Notes: generated by a model not told the origin, from the sequence alone. A stretch of DNA of 64,000 bases from Methanomicrobiales archaeon (GCA_030019205.1 JASEFH010000002.1:62001-126000), one strand, 5' to 3'; counted from the stretch's first letter, positions 1 to 8,614 are shown. Translations and numbers: made by a program.

Positions 1-2
1 AC

Positions 3-443
3 TTCACCATCCCCTACTGGACCGTGAACCAGGACGTTGTAGCCCTGAACACATCCTCCATCACACTCGAGGACGTGCTCGCCGGAAGAGCGAAGATCGG
101 CACGCAGCGGGGCTGTACGGCCGCCATGTGGATCGAGGAGAACCTGATCGAGAAGGGGCTGATGCCGGAGGACAACCTGAAGACCTACGATAATACGCCG
201 CTCGCCGTGAACGATCTCGAGGCGGGACGGATCGATGCGGTCATGTACGACGACCTGGTGCTCAAGGACATCGTCGCCGGCAAACCCGTCAAGACGATAG
301 GATTTGTCGAGACGAAGGAGCAGTTCGGGATCGCGGTGCGGAAGTCGGATGTGGAGCTCCTGAACACTCTGAACGAGGGTCTCGCGGAACTCCAGGCCGA
401 TCCCTACTGGCAGGAGCTCATCGAGAAGTACAACATGAAGTGA
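3..443 (+). CDS. Amino-acid ABC transporter substrate-binding protein, C-terminal part (cut by window edge)
   Basis: The reading frame is open from the first complete codon, so the gene starts outside the window; about 146 residues are seen. It aligns through its whole visible length with the complete binding protein at 4050-4844: both carry the hinge segment IPYW.VNQ, a QRG.T.AMW.EENLIEKGL block, and end in a DPYW.[ED]L..KY.M tail. Family knowledge: bacterial extracellular solute-binding family 3 (polar amino acids), a lipid-anchored protein outside the membrane delivering ligand to HisM/GlnP-type permeases. The adjacent 1790-4844 operon on the other strand provides permeases and an ATPase, so this is probably a second binding protein for the same or a sister transporter. 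Ligand cannot be told. Confidence 0.9.
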   Translation, partial: FTIPYWTVNQDVVALNTSSITLEDVLAGRAKIGTQRGCTAAMWIEENLIEKGLMPEDNLKTYDNTPLAVNDLEAGRIDAVMYDDLVLKDIVAGKPVKTIGFVETKEQFGIAVRKSDVELLNTLNEGLAELQADPYWQELIEKYNMK

Positions 444-445
444 GC

Positions 446-466
446 AGGTCTCTCTTCTCTTTTTCG
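446..466 (+). terminator. Possible T-rich terminator after the binding protein
   Basis: A pyrimidine run ending in five T (tctcttctcttttt) directly follows the stop codon. Archaeal termination needs little more than a T-rich stretch in the non-template strand, so this is plausible but untested. Confidence 0.4.
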
Positions 467-575
467 GCAGTTCCGGGGCGCTCCGTGGGGTGCAGCAGGG
501 CGATGGCCGGACGAAGCGGCGTGCGGGGATTCGCACCCTATATCACCCCGGAAGACGGATAGATACGGTATATCC

Positions 576-1664
576 ATGCCCTCCTGGTCGCGGAACCCGC
601 TGATCTTCGGCCTGATGACCGCCGCCCTCTTCGGCGTCGGCACGCCATTCTCCAAGCTGCTGCTCTCCGAGGTCCATCCGCTGACCCTCTCCGCCCTCCT
701 CTACATCGGGAGCGGAATCGGGACGCTCGGGCTCCTCCTGCTGGTCACGCGCGACGGAAACGGCAGGGCGCATCGGGAGGCGGCCCTGCAGCGCGGAGAC
801 CTGCCCTGGCTCTGCGGCGTGATCGTATTTGGCGGCTTCCTGGCCCCGATCGCCCTCATGAACGGGCTCGCGAACACCCCTGCGGAGACCGCCGCCCTCC
901 TGCTGAACTTCGAGGCGGTGGCGACGACGCTCATCGCCGCGTCTCTCTTCCGCGAGTCGATCGGGAGCAGGGTCTGGCTGGCGCTCGCGCTCGTCACGGC
1001 GTCCTGCATCATCCTCTCCTGGGACCCGCAGGCGATCGGGGGCATCTCGATCCCGGCGCTCGGAGTGATCCTCTCGACCGTCTTCTGGTCGCTCGACAAC
1101 AACGTCGCCCGCAACATCTCCGCCAAGGATCCGATCGTTATCGTCTCCCTGAAGGGGCTTCTCGGTGGATCGATGGCGTTTGCCGCCGCTCTCATGCTGG
1201 GGGCGGCCTGGCCGGACCTGAACACTACCGTTGCCGCGATGATCCTCGGGTTTACCAGTTTCGGCGGGCTCACGAGCATGCTCTTCATACACGCCCTGCG
1301 GGGGATCGGCACCGCCCGATCCGCATCGCTCCTCGCCGTCTCCCCCCTCTTCGGGGTGACGGTCTCCCTGCTGATCTTCGCGGAGATCCCCGACCTGCGG
1401 TTCTTCCTGGCCGCCCCGGTCATGGCGTGCGGTGTCTACCTGCTCGTCGCCGAACGGCACTCGCACGAGCACCGCCACGAGCCGCTGATCCACGAGCACC
1501 GCCACTGCCACGACGACCTCCACCACAACCACGAGCATTCGGCAGAGACGCCTCCCCCCGGGCCCGATGGCGAGCACTCCCACCTGCACCGCCACCCCGA
1601 GCGGGTGCACGACCATCCGCACCGCCCGGATATCCACCACCGCCACCTGCACCGCAGATCGTAG
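576..1664 (+). CDS. DMT-superfamily (EamA) exporter with histidine-rich C-terminal tail
   Basis: 362 residues. Residues 1-290 hold about ten hydrophobic segments in two EamA-type halves (first half opening with FGVGTPFSKLLL, second after residue about 150), the layout of drug/metabolite transporters. Residues 295-362 are hydrophilic with 23 histidines in 68 residues (HSHEHRHE, HDDLHHNHEH, HLHRHPERVHDHPH), a composition known from metal-handling transporters such as CDF and ZIP proteins but unusual for EamA proteins. By inference the tail binds Zn, Ni or Co, and the protein may export a metal, metal chelate or amino acid. The start ATG is the first in frame after the upstream terminator. It sits between two parts of an amino-acid uptake system and is transcribed away from the operon on the other strand. 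Confidence 0.88.
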   Translation: MPSWSRNPLIFGLMTAALFGVGTPFSKLLLSEVHPLTLSALLYIGSGIGTLGLLLLVTRDGNGRAHREAALQRGDLPWLCGVIVFGGFLAPIALMNGLANTPAETAALLLNFEAVATTLIAASLFRESIGSRVWLALALVTASCIILSWDPQAIGGISIPALGVILSTVFWSLDNNVARNISAKDPIVIVSLKGLLGGSMAFAAALMLGAAWPDLNTTVAAMILGFTSFGGLTSMLFIHALRGIGTARSASLLAVSPLFGVTVSLLIFAEIPDLRFFLAAPVMACGVYLLVAERHSHEHRHEPLIHEHRHCHDDLHHNHEHSAETPPPGPDGEHSHLHRHPERVHDHPHRPDIHHRHLHRRS

Positions 1665-1789
1665 GATGGGGCGGCGGGCAGCCTGCCGTGAACCCGCCCG
1701 GGGCCGCAACCGGTTGTCCGGGGGATGGGCCGGTCTGGCTGTCAGGCCAGCACGGGCGGGAAAAGGGATGGCAGTCCTGAAATTTCCGG

Positions 1790-2476
1790 TTACAGGGTTG
1801 CCCGGCTCTTCCCGTTGAGCATGCCGGGAATGGCGACCCTCTTCTCGAGGAGGTGGACGGCGAGCGTGGTGATGGAGACGAGCGCAAGGTATATCAGCCC
1901 GATCGCCAGGAACGTCTCGGTATAGGTGAAGTACTTCGTCGCCACCAGTTTCCCCGCCCCGCTCAGCTCGACGAGCGTGATCATGTAGGCAAGCGACGAG
2001 TACTTGATCAGATAGATGAACTCATTCGAGAGCCCGGGGATCGCCCTCCGCAATGCCTGGGGGAGCACGATCTCCCGCACGGACTGCATCCGGGTCATTC
2101 CCAGAGCCTGGGCGGCGGTGATCTGGCCTTCTTTTACCGATTTGATGCCGCCACGGATGTACTCCGAGTTGTACGCCGCGTTGCAGAGGACGAAGCCGAT
2201 CACCGAGGCGACGAAGGCGTTGAAGGTGATCCCGATCGAGGGCAGCCCGAAGTAGAGGATGAAGAGCAGGAGGAGGAGCGGGGTGCCCTTGATGAATACA
2301 ACGTAGGCCTTGCAGAGGCGGGAGAGGACCGGACCGCCGTACTGCCGACCGACCGCGATCCCCGTCCCGAGCAGGAGCCCGAACGGTGCAGTCCATGCGA
2401 TGAGCGCGAGCGTGGTCCAGAGACCCTTTACCAGCGCCGGCCCGAGAACCACGGAGAAGTAGGTCGCCGTGTCCAT
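1790..2476 (-). CDS. Polar amino-acid ABC transporter permease (HisM/GlnP type), second copy
   Basis: 228 residues with about five membrane helices and the conserved EAA-loop region (AAQALGMTRMQSVREIVLPQA, residues about 133-153) that docks on the ATPase. Last gene of the four-gene operon 4844-1790; its ATG follows directly on the stop codon of the ATPase gene, without spacing, so translational coupling is likely. Known role of the family: two related permeases form a heterodimer channel for polar amino acids. The sister permease is at 3244-3921. Confidence 0.92.
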   Translation of the reverse strand: MDTATYFSVVLGPALVKGLWTTLALIAWTAPFGLLLGTGIAVGRQYGGPVLSRLCKAYVVFIKGTPLLLLLFILYFGLPSIGITFNAFVASVIGFVLCNAAYNSEYIRGGIKSVKEGQITAAQALGMTRMQSVREIVLPQALRRAIPGLSNEFIYLIKYSSLAYMITLVELSGAGKLVATKYFTYTETFLAIGLIYLALVSITTLAVHLLEKRVAIPGMLNGKSRATL

Positions 2477-3238
2477 CTACGCCCTCCGCTCCAGGACGTC
2501 CGAGAACTGGTTCAGGTAGCCCTTCGCCCGTGTGAACCGCGGATCATAGAGGAGGTCGTTCGGCGACCCCTGCTCCACGATCCTGCCCTTCTCCATGAAG
2601 AGGATCTCGGTCGCAACCGAGCAGGCAAACCCCATCTCGTGGGTGACGACGAGCATGGTCATCCCCTGCCGCGCGAGCTTCTTCATCACCTCCAGCACCT
2701 CCCGCGTCAGCTCCGGGTCGAGCGCGGACGTCGGTTCGTCGAACATGATCACATCAGGATCCATGGCGAGCGCACGCGCGATGGAAACCCGCTGCGCCTG
2801 CCCGCCAGAGAGTTCGGCCGGGTAGTGGTCCGCCCACTCCTCCATTCCCACCTGGCGGAGTTCGAAGAGCGCCTTCTCACGGGCCGCCTTCGGATCCATC
2901 TTCTTCACCTTGAGAAGCGCGATCTCCACGTTCCGCAGTGCCGTCAGGTGATCGAAGAGGAAGAAGTTCTGGAAGACCATCCCGATCCGCTGGCGGTAGT
3001 GGTGGATACGGTGGCCGCAGTTCGTCACCTCCTCCCCGTGCAGCCAGACCCTGCCCCGATCGGGCGGGGTGAGCTGGTTGATGCAGCGAAGAAGCGTGCT
3101 CTTCCCCGTCCCCGACGGGCCGATGAAGACCTTGGTCTCTCCCTTGTGCACCTCGAAGGAGACACCCCGCAGGATCTCCTTGTCCCCAAACGACTTGTGG
3201 ATGTCCTCCACCCGCAGAATGCACCTGTCGTCTTCCAT
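2477..3238 (-). CDS. Polar amino-acid ABC transporter ATP-binding protein (GlnQ/HisP type)
   Basis: 253 residues. Walker A GPSGTGKST near residue 40, signature LSGGQAQRVSIARAL near 140, Walker B DVIMFDEPTSALDP near 160, and the switch histidine in VVTHEMGFA. Length and motifs match the GlnQ/HisP/ArtP group. It lies between the two permease genes and shares tight spacing with both, forming the energising subunit of the transporter. Confidence 0.95.
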   Translation of the reverse strand: MEDDRCILRVEDIHKSFGDKEILRGVSFEVHKGETKVFIGPSGTGKSTLLRCINQLTPPDRGRVWLHGEEVTNCGHRIHHYRQRIGMVFQNFFLFDHLTALRNVEIALLKVKKMDPKAAREKALFELRQVGMEEWADHYPAELSGGQAQRVSIARALAMDPDVIMFDEPTSALDPELTREVLEVMKKLARQGMTMLVVTHEMGFACSVATEILFMEKGRIVEQGSPNDLLYDPRFTRAKGYLNQFSDVLERRA

Positions 3239-3243
3239 TGGAT

Positions 3244-3921
3244 CTAGCCCTCCGTCGTCGCAAAGCCGGGAATGGCGATCCTACTCTCCGCGTAGGTGAT
3301 CACCCGCATACCGGCGTAGTTCAGCAGGATAAAGATGAACGCGCACACCAGGTAGATGGGAATGGTCACGTAGGTCTGCGCCACGATCTGGGACGTCCGC
3401 GTGAGGAGTTCGGCCACGCCGATCGCATAGCAGACGGCGGAGTCGGTCAGGATCTCAGGGTACTCGTTGGACCAGCCGGGCAGCGCGATGCGGACCGCCT
3501 GCGGCAGGATGATGGAGCGGATCGCGGTGCCGCGGGGCATCCCGAGAGACATGGCGGCGATCATCTGCCCCTCCCCAATGGACTGAATCGCCCCGCGGAA
3601 TATCTGGGACTGGTAGGCAGCCCCGCGAAGCCCGAGCACCACCGCTCCCACCACGAAGGCCGAGAGATCCTGAAGGCCTATGCTGGGGAAGATCCCGAAG
3701 TAGAAGAGGAAGAGCAGCACCAGGATGGGCAGACCGCGGAAGAACCATACGTAGGCGGCGGTCGCGGCCCGGATCGGCCACCCGCCGTACACCTGCGCCA
3801 GAGCCATGGGCAGCCCGAGAGTCACCCCGATGAAGAGCGCAATACCCACCAGCCCGAGGGTGACGCCGATGCCCGTCAGCAGATACGGCGTCCAGATGGA
3901 AAGGATCTCAAAAACATCCAT
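3244..3921 (-). CDS. Polar amino-acid ABC transporter permease, first copy
   Basis: 225 residues, about five membrane helices, EAA-loop GQMIAAMSLGMPRGTAIRSI at residues about 124-144. It is only moderately similar to the permease at 1790-2476, as expected for the two halves of a heterodimeric channel. Follows the binding-protein gene (gap about 130 bp holding a possible T-rich region) and precedes the ATPase by 5 bp. Confidence 0.92.
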   Translation of the reverse strand: MDVFEILSIWTPYLLTGIGVTLGLVGIALFIGVTLGLPMALAQVYGGWPIRAATAAYVWFFRGLPILVLLFLFYFGIFPSIGLQDLSAFVVGAVVLGLRGAAYQSQIFRGAIQSIGEGQMIAAMSLGMPRGTAIRSIILPQAVRIALPGWSNEYPEILTDSAVCYAIGVAELLTRTSQIVAQTYVTIPIYLVCAFIFILLNYAGMRVITYAESRIAIPGFATTEG

Positions 3922-4049
3922 GCATTCGTCACCCGGAAATCGCCCCGCCCGGTGTGCCAGCGGATGGAACGGGGGAATCGATAGTAATAGTGTTGTGGGG
4001 ATGGAAAATATGTCTTGTTATTTTATCCTCAAAAACAGGAGATGGGCGT

Positions 4050-4844
4050 TCAATCCATCTCGTACTTCTGCTTCAGATCCTCCCAGTAGGGATCCGCCAT
4101 CAGCTCGGTGAGCCCCTCGTTGATGGTCGCCAGGAGCTCGGGATCGGTCTTGCGGACGGCGACCCCGTAGAGCTCTCCCGTGTCGATCTCGCCGATGATG
4201 TGCAGGGGCTTACCGGCAATCGCATCGAGCATCGGCGGGGTGTCGTAGATGATCGCATCCACGCGCTTGTTCTGCAGGTCGGTGGCAGCGAGCGGGAAGC
4301 TGTCGTAGAGGACCAACCTGTTCTCCGCCATCAGGCCCTTCTCGATCAGGTTCTCCTCGACCCACATCGCTCCCGTCGTGCCCCGCTGGGCGCCTACTTT
4401 CAGGGTGCCGCCCAGGAAGTCGTCCATGGTGAAGTCCGTGTCGTCGTGGATGGAGACGGACTGGTTCACCTGCCAGTAGGGGATGCTGAAGTTCACCTGC
4501 TGGGCGCGCTCCTCGGTGATCGTCATACCGGAGTAGATCAGGTCGATCTTGCCCGCAATGAGCGAGGGGATGATTCCGTCCCAGGCAGTCGGCTGGAACG
4601 TGACCTTGAGCCCCTTCTTCTCGGCGATCCAGCGCATCGAGTCCACGTCGAACCCCGCGACGCTGCCGTCCGGGTTGACGTAGCTGTAGGGGGGATACTC
4701 TCCGTCGATGCCGACGATCAGCGTCTTCTGCTGGGGCCCCGTCGTCTGGGATGGGGTCTCTGTCTGCGTGCTGGCACAGCCCGCGACGAGGGCTGCCACT
4801 ACTGCCATGAGCACCAGAACCGGAAAAAGGACTTTCCTGTTCAT
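4050..4844 (-). CDS. Polar amino-acid binding lipoprotein of the ABC transporter
   Basis: 264 residues. N-terminal signal with lipobox LVAGC (Cys near residue 23) followed by a Thr/Gln-rich linker, then family 3 solute-binding domain starting TLIVGIDGEYPPYSY. First gene of the operon; the promoter is an AT-rich stretch (tttaataaatgctaaatag on the minus strand, near 4868-4888) about 25-40 bp before the start. Closely related to the partial gene at the left edge, so one duplication produced two binding proteins, now on opposite strands around the exporter gene. Confidence 0.95.
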   Translation of the reverse strand: MNRKVLFPVLVLMAVVAALVAGCASTQTETPSQTTGPQQKTLIVGIDGEYPPYSYVNPDGSVAGFDVDSMRWIAEKKGLKVTFQPTAWDGIIPSLIAGKIDLIYSGMTITEERAQQVNFSIPYWQVNQSVSIHDDTDFTMDDFLGGTLKVGAQRGTTGAMWVEENLIEKGLMAENRLVLYDSFPLAATDLQNKRVDAIIYDTPPMLDAIAGKPLHIIGEIDTGELYGVAVRKTDPELLATINEGLTELMADPYWEDLKQKYEMD

Positions 4845-5225
4845 GATCGAACAGTACGGAGCCCACGCTATTTAGCATTTATTAAACTGATGGCTGTGTC
4901 GCACGATTGAAAATCGCCCTGTCCGTGGGTTGAAGGCGGTTCTGCTCGGGTTGCACGTCTGCCGGAGGGGTGCGGATCAGCCGTGAGATCCCGCGGTCAG
5001 GGCATCGCACACGGTTGGCATAGATTCAGGTTCGGGAGAGTGTACCGCGCTCTTCTCGGCCGCCTCCCCGGCAGTGGGCGGAACACTGGGAGAGCGGGGC
5101 TTCTGCACAGCGCCCGGTATGCCACAGCCAGCAGCACGGTTCGCCGCGAGCGGTGCAAAGCCGCCCCGAATCGTATACGGTTAAATGCCGGATCGGAGAA
5201 CCTACACCCGGCAGGGATACGCGAG
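4845..5225. other. Intergenic region between divergent genes
   Basis: Holds the minus-strand promoter of the binding-protein operon (AT-rich box near 4868-4888) and, close to the right end, a tatacggttaaat stretch (about 5174-5186) that could serve the ADP-ribosyltransferase-like gene. An open frame runs through its right part in phase with the downstream gene, but it reads as low-complexity Arg/Gly-rich protein and I do not consider it coding. Confidence 0.5.
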
Positions 5226-5849
5226 ATGGTGTTCTGGGCAGAAAGAAGAGACCTCTCGAACAGGGAGATGGACGCGATCCGGGAGTGGATCCGGTCCGGC
5301 CACGGGGTCAATGTCTACCTGCGGGACCCGGGGCAGCTGCCCCCGGAGTACCGTACCGGGATGCGGGCGTACGTGCGTGCGCTGGATTCGGCCATCTACC
5401 GGTCGAGGCTGGACAGGGAGTCGGTCGATAGGATCCGGGCGGTGCAGGGCGGAAGGGCTCCGCAGGTGTTCAGGGGCATGGCCGGCCCGGACGCCGGGGC
5501 GGTGCTGGAGCGCGTGCGGACCGGCGTAGAGCGGTTCAGGGATGCCGGCTACCAGCCCTTCACGGCGAGGAGGGACGTCGTGACGGAGTGCATCTGGAGC
5601 GCTGCAGAGCCCCGGGTGGTGTTCGCGGTGCCCTGCACCGTGGGGGAGACCGCGCTGTACATCGGCGGGAGCGATCACGAGGTGATCTTCCCCCGGAACA
5701 CCGCCTGGCGGGTCCGCAGCACCGAAGAGATCGTCCTGGCGGACGGGGTTGCCACCCTCGTGCGGATGGGGCGGGAGCCTGCAGAAGGGCAGGGCGGAGA
5801 GCGAAGAACGGCCGGAGGGGGTGTCCGATGGGCCGGAGTGAAAGGCTGA
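5226..5849 (+). CDS. ADP-ribosyltransferase-fold protein (ART exoenzyme type)
   Basis: 207 residues from the chosen ATG. The order of motifs follows the ADP-ribosyltransferase exoenzyme family: an N-terminal helical part (AIREWIRSGHGVNVYLRD, about 17-33; YVRALDSAIYRSRL, 49-62), then the NAD-binding arginine strand VFRGM (Arg83), a Y..F.[TS] strand at 109-115 (usually YxxFxSTS, here YQPFTAR), and the last strand HEVIFPRNTAWRV with the presumed catalytic Glu152 (151-163). The upstream residue of the ExE/QxE motif is Asp150, so the usual ExE reads DHE. No signal peptide or membrane segment, so it acts in the cytosol or needs another route out. An earlier in-frame start at 4983 exists, but that extension looks non-coding. 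Overlaps the next gene by 22 bp. Whether it is active, and its target, are unknown. Confidence 0.75.
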   Translation: MVFWAERRDLSNREMDAIREWIRSGHGVNVYLRDPGQLPPEYRTGMRAYVRALDSAIYRSRLDRESVDRIRAVQGGRAPQVFRGMAGPDAGAVLERVRTGVERFRDAGYQPFTARRDVVTECIWSAAEPRVVFAVPCTVGETALYIGGSDHEVIFPRNTAWRVRSTEEIVLADGVATLVRMGREPAEGQGGERRTAGGGVRWAGVKG

Positions 5850-6049
5850 TCGATACCGTGAGGGCGGTGGACGCGATCCTGGAAGCAGCCGGGATCGGCC
5901 GTCAGGAGCACCGACAGCGGTTCGTCTGGGAGAGCGGCGATCTGCAGGTGACGGGGACAGAAAATCCGGCTGAGCTGCGGAAGACGGAGCGCAAAGAGGC
6001 CCGGCGGCCGGAAGAGAGAAAGCCGGAGAGAGGGCGGCACGGATCCTGA
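5828..6049 (+). CDS. Small charged protein overlapping the ART-like gene
   Basis: 73 residues, start ATG inside the end of the upstream gene with a strong purine-rich site (ggaggggg) about 5 bp before it. The N-terminal half (SERLIDTVRAVDAILEAAGI) looks helical; the C-terminal third is very rich in Arg, Lys and Glu. I recognise no family. The overlap and the good ribosome site argue for co-translation with the ADP-ribosyltransferase-like protein, so it could be its partner, inhibitor or regulator; that is inference only. Confidence 0.55.
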   Translation: MGRSERLIDTVRAVDAILEAAGIGRQEHRQRFVWESGDLQVTGTENPAELRKTERKEARRPEERKPERGRHGS

Positions 6050-6472
6050 TTTCGATTCCATGCGGGCGGCAGCGTCCAAGTGGCAGTGCCAGCACCAACG
6101 CCGGTATCGGGGAGCAGGAACCCCATCCCCAGGGCTCCGCCCCCTCACGCGGATACGGCAAGCCCGCTTCTCGGGAGCACTCCCCGGGGAGTTCGGACAG
6201 GATGGCCGCCGGCTTCCGTTCCTGTACCGGGGAACAGTTCTATGAAGCAGGCCGCATCACAGGCACTCTCCCCTCGGGGCTGCCGCATCGCGGAGGTGGG
6301 CGCACCCTCTCTTCCCATTGACCGCCGGGGCGGTGCGATCAGACCTTGCGAGATCCTCCCAGGCAGAATTCGAACATTCACTCTTTTTTTGCGTCCGCCC
6401 TGCTCCGCGGTGCAGCAGGGCGGAAAGAGGAGAGGGACCGCTCGCAACGATCGGGGAGATGGGGTTGCCCCA
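6050..6472. other. Convergent intergenic region with a long hairpin
   Basis: No gene I can support. It contains the inverted repeat listed at 6381-6429. The reading frames crossing it are shadows of the gene on the minus strand or Arg/Pro-rich random frames. Confidence 0.5.
6381..6429. repeat. Two-part inverted repeat (10 bp plus 6 bp stems)
   Basis: CCGCCCTGCT (6395-6404) pairs perfectly with AGCAGGGCGG (6414-6423) around a 9-base loop, and the outer CTCTTT (6381-6386) pairs with AAAGAG (6424-6429). It lies about 45 bp beyond the stop of the rubredoxin/TPP gene and could end transcription from either side or protect a 3' end. Confidence 0.6.
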
Positions 6473-8254
6473 TCAGACTATCCTCCGCGGATCGGTCTCC
6501 ACGTCCACGATGACGGGTCTGTTCAGGCGGATAGCCTCCAGGACCGCCCCGCGGAGCTCGGCAGGCCTCTCCACGCGGATGCCCGCTCCCCCGCAGTTCT
6601 CCGCGTAGGCGGCAAAGTCGGGGTTCGTGAGTTCGGTGCCAAAGCCGGGGTAGTGCTCCAGCTTCTGCTCCACCTGGATCATCGCCAGCTCGTGGTTGTT
6701 CAGGACGACGATGACCATCGGGAGGTCGTACTTCACCGCCGTCACGAAGTCCGCCATCGCCATGGAGAACCCGCCGTCGCCGCAGATGCAGAAGACGGTC
6801 TTCTCTGGATAGGCGAGTTTGGCGGCGATCGCCGCGGGAAACCCGTATCCCATGGTGGCCAGGTAGCCGGACATGGTGAACCGCTGCCGCTTCATCCGGA
6901 AGTTCCGTCCGAACCACCAGTGGTTCTCTCCCACGTCCACGGTGATCACCGCGTCGGGGGGAACCGTCTCGGAGAGGACCTTCATGATGTAGGGCGGGCG
7001 GATGGGAACGGCATCCGGATCGGCCTCCCGCTCCAGCAGGTCCGCCCAGGCACGCTTCATCCGGTCGATGCGGGAAAGAACGTCCTTTTCTGGCCGTGGA
7101 GCCACCCCGGCCGTCAGCCGGGGGATGACCAGGCGGCAGTTGCCCCAGAGCGGCACTCCCTTCGATCCCTTGCCCAGCCTGACCGGATTGATATCCACCT
7201 GGACGAGCGGCTTGTCCGTGGGGACGGCGGTGAGCTTCGAGAACCCGACGCCGAGCGTGATCAGGAGATCGGCCCCGTTAGCGAGTTCCCGCGCCTGCGG
7301 GGACCCGACCGAGCCCAGGATCCCGACGACCCACTCGTTGTCCTCGGGGAGAATACCCTTGGCGCGGTAGGTGGTCAGGATCGGGGCCTGGATCCGTCGC
7401 GCGAGGTCGAGCACCAGTTCTCCGTCGTTGTAGGCGCCAAATCCTGCGATGATGAGGGGATCCTCCGCCGCATCGATCGCTTCGATCGCCCTCTGCAGCT
7501 GCGCGGCGTCGGGCACGATGTGGAAGTCGGTGATGCAGGTCTCGCGGCGGCAGAATCGCACATCCAGACGCTGCTTCTGGATGTCGTTCGGGACCGAGAG
7601 CTGGGCCACACCCCGCTCCATGATTGCCGTCTTCAGCGCCCGGGTGAGCAGGAGCACCGCGACGCTCCGCTCGTAGACGGTGTTGTTGAAGACCGTGATC
7701 GGGCGGAAGAACGCGTCCTGGTCGATCTCCTGGATGTTGTAGGGTCCGGTATACTGCTTCTCCACCTGTCCGTTCAGGGAGAGGACCGCCGCCCCGTCCT
7801 CCCGGGCATCGTAGAGTCCGGTGGTCAGGTTAGTGGCCCCGGGACCGGCGATGGTGAGGCAGACGGCAATCTTTCCCGTGAGCTTGTTGTAGGCGGACGC
7901 TGCCATCGCTGCGTTCTCCTCGTGGCGGACCTGGATGTAGCGGATTTTATCGCTCTTCCGTACTGCGTCCACCAGGCCCAGGGAGGAGGAGCCGGGGATG
8001 CCGAAGACAAACTCCACATCCCAGGCCTCCAGTTCGCGGACGAGAACCTCCGAGACGGTCGTCTCCGCCACCGCGTGCACCTCTTCCCCGGGGAGGCGCT
8101 CGAATGCGTCTTTCTCCGCACCGCAGACCGGGCACCGCCAGTCATCCGGCAGACTCTCGAACGGGGTGCCCGGCAGGGTATCCGTCACCGGTTCTCCCCG
8201 CTCCTCGTCGTAGACGTAGCCGCAGACCGTGCATCGCCATAGAGCCAACCACAT
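6473..8254 (-). CDS. Rubredoxin domain fused to an acetolactate-synthase-like TPP enzyme
   Basis: 593 residues from the chosen ATG. Residues 6-55 are a complete rubredoxin: CTVCGYVYD at 8-16 and CPVCG at 41-45, giving a Cys4 iron site. From about residue 60 the protein is a thiamine-diphosphate enzyme of the acetolactate synthase/pyruvate oxidase/IlvB group: N-terminal [17 protein letters not shown], catalytic Glu in [10 protein letters not shown], central FAD/linker-like domain, and C-terminal TPP motif [12 protein letters not shown] ... VVLNN. The start is ATG 8254, preceded by ggtggag, and a TATA element (tttatatag, about 8284-8293) fits a start of transcription near 8264; in-frame upstream ATGs at 8281 and 8275-8518 overlap or precede that TATA. 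Substrate not determinable; a redox reaction using rubredoxin as electron partner (pyruvate-oxidase-like) is a reasonable guess. Confidence 0.9.
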   Translation of the reverse strand: MWLALWRCTVCGYVYDEERGEPVTDTLPGTPFESLPDDWRCPVCGAEKDAFERLPGEEVHAVAETTVSEVLVRELEAWDVEFVFGIPGSSSLGLVDAVRKSDKIRYIQVRHEENAAMAASAYNKLTGKIAVCLTIAGPGATNLTTGLYDAREDGAAVLSLNGQVEKQYTGPYNIQEIDQDAFFRPITVFNNTVYERSVAVLLLTRALKTAIMERGVAQLSVPNDIQKQRLDVRFCRRETCITDFHIVPDAAQLQRAIEAIDAAEDPLIIAGFGAYNDGELVLDLARRIQAPILTTYRAKGILPEDNEWVVGILGSVGSPQARELANGADLLITLGVGFSKLTAVPTDKPLVQVDINPVRLGKGSKGVPLWGNCRLVIPRLTAGVAPRPEKDVLSRIDRMKRAWADLLEREADPDAVPIRPPYIMKVLSETVPPDAVITVDVGENHWWFGRNFRMKRQRFTMSGYLATMGYGFPAAIAAKLAYPEKTVFCICGDGGFSMAMADFVTAVKYDLPMVIVVLNNHELAMIQVEQKLEHYPGFGTELTNPDFAAYAENCGGAGIRVERPAELRGAVLEAIRLNRPVIVDVETDPRRIV

Positions 8255-8614
8255 CTCCTCCGCTCCACCAGACAGGCGCATCATTCTATATAAATATCGG
8301 TGCGGCCGCATCCGGAGAGGACGGCGGAGTGAGGAAGGTCCGTCCTGCGGGCATCCGTTCGGGCTGCAGCCCGAATGCAGACCCCATCCTGCTCGTCGCC
8401 ACCGGCAGAGATGCCTTGCTCCTTCGGGGCGGAAGCGGACGGGAGGCCGCGATCCCGCCGCGCTCCCCGTACAGCCGCCGGGAATCGTCATTTTCCCTGT
8501 AGAACGCTGCATGGCCATTCAGTGGCCATGCAGGAGGACAAATTGGGTCAAAACGGCAAATGCAGAAGAGAAAGTATATGAATCGGCAGCGGATCAACTT
8601 TGAATGAGCCGTCT
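8255..8614. other. Divergent intergenic region
   Basis: Contains the minus-strand TATA element for the rubredoxin/TPP gene (8284-8293), the perfect palindrome at 8507-8533 and a tatatg element (about 8574-8579) suited to the gene at 8615. Nothing coding is evident. Confidence 0.5.
8507..8533. repeat. Perfect 11-bp inverted repeat upstream of 8615 gene
   Basis: CTGCATGGCCA (8507-8517), loop TTCAG, TGGCCATGCAG (8523-8533). It lies about 40 bp upstream of the putative TATA element of the next gene, a position where archaeal activators bind; alternatively a hairpin. Confidence 0.65.

Noticed and set aside
543-1709. 388-codon minus-strand open frame over the EamA exporter
   Set aside because: Arg/Gly/Glu-rich composition without hydrophobic core, fully antisense to a recognisable transporter; a GC-rich shadow frame.
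1853-3247. 464-codon plus-strand frame over the ABC permease and ATPase
   Set aside because: Charged low-complexity protein antisense to clear ABC genes.
6080-8242. 720-codon plus-strand frame opposite the rubredoxin/TPP gene
   Set aside because: The minus strand has unambiguous rubredoxin and TPP motifs; the plus frame has none.
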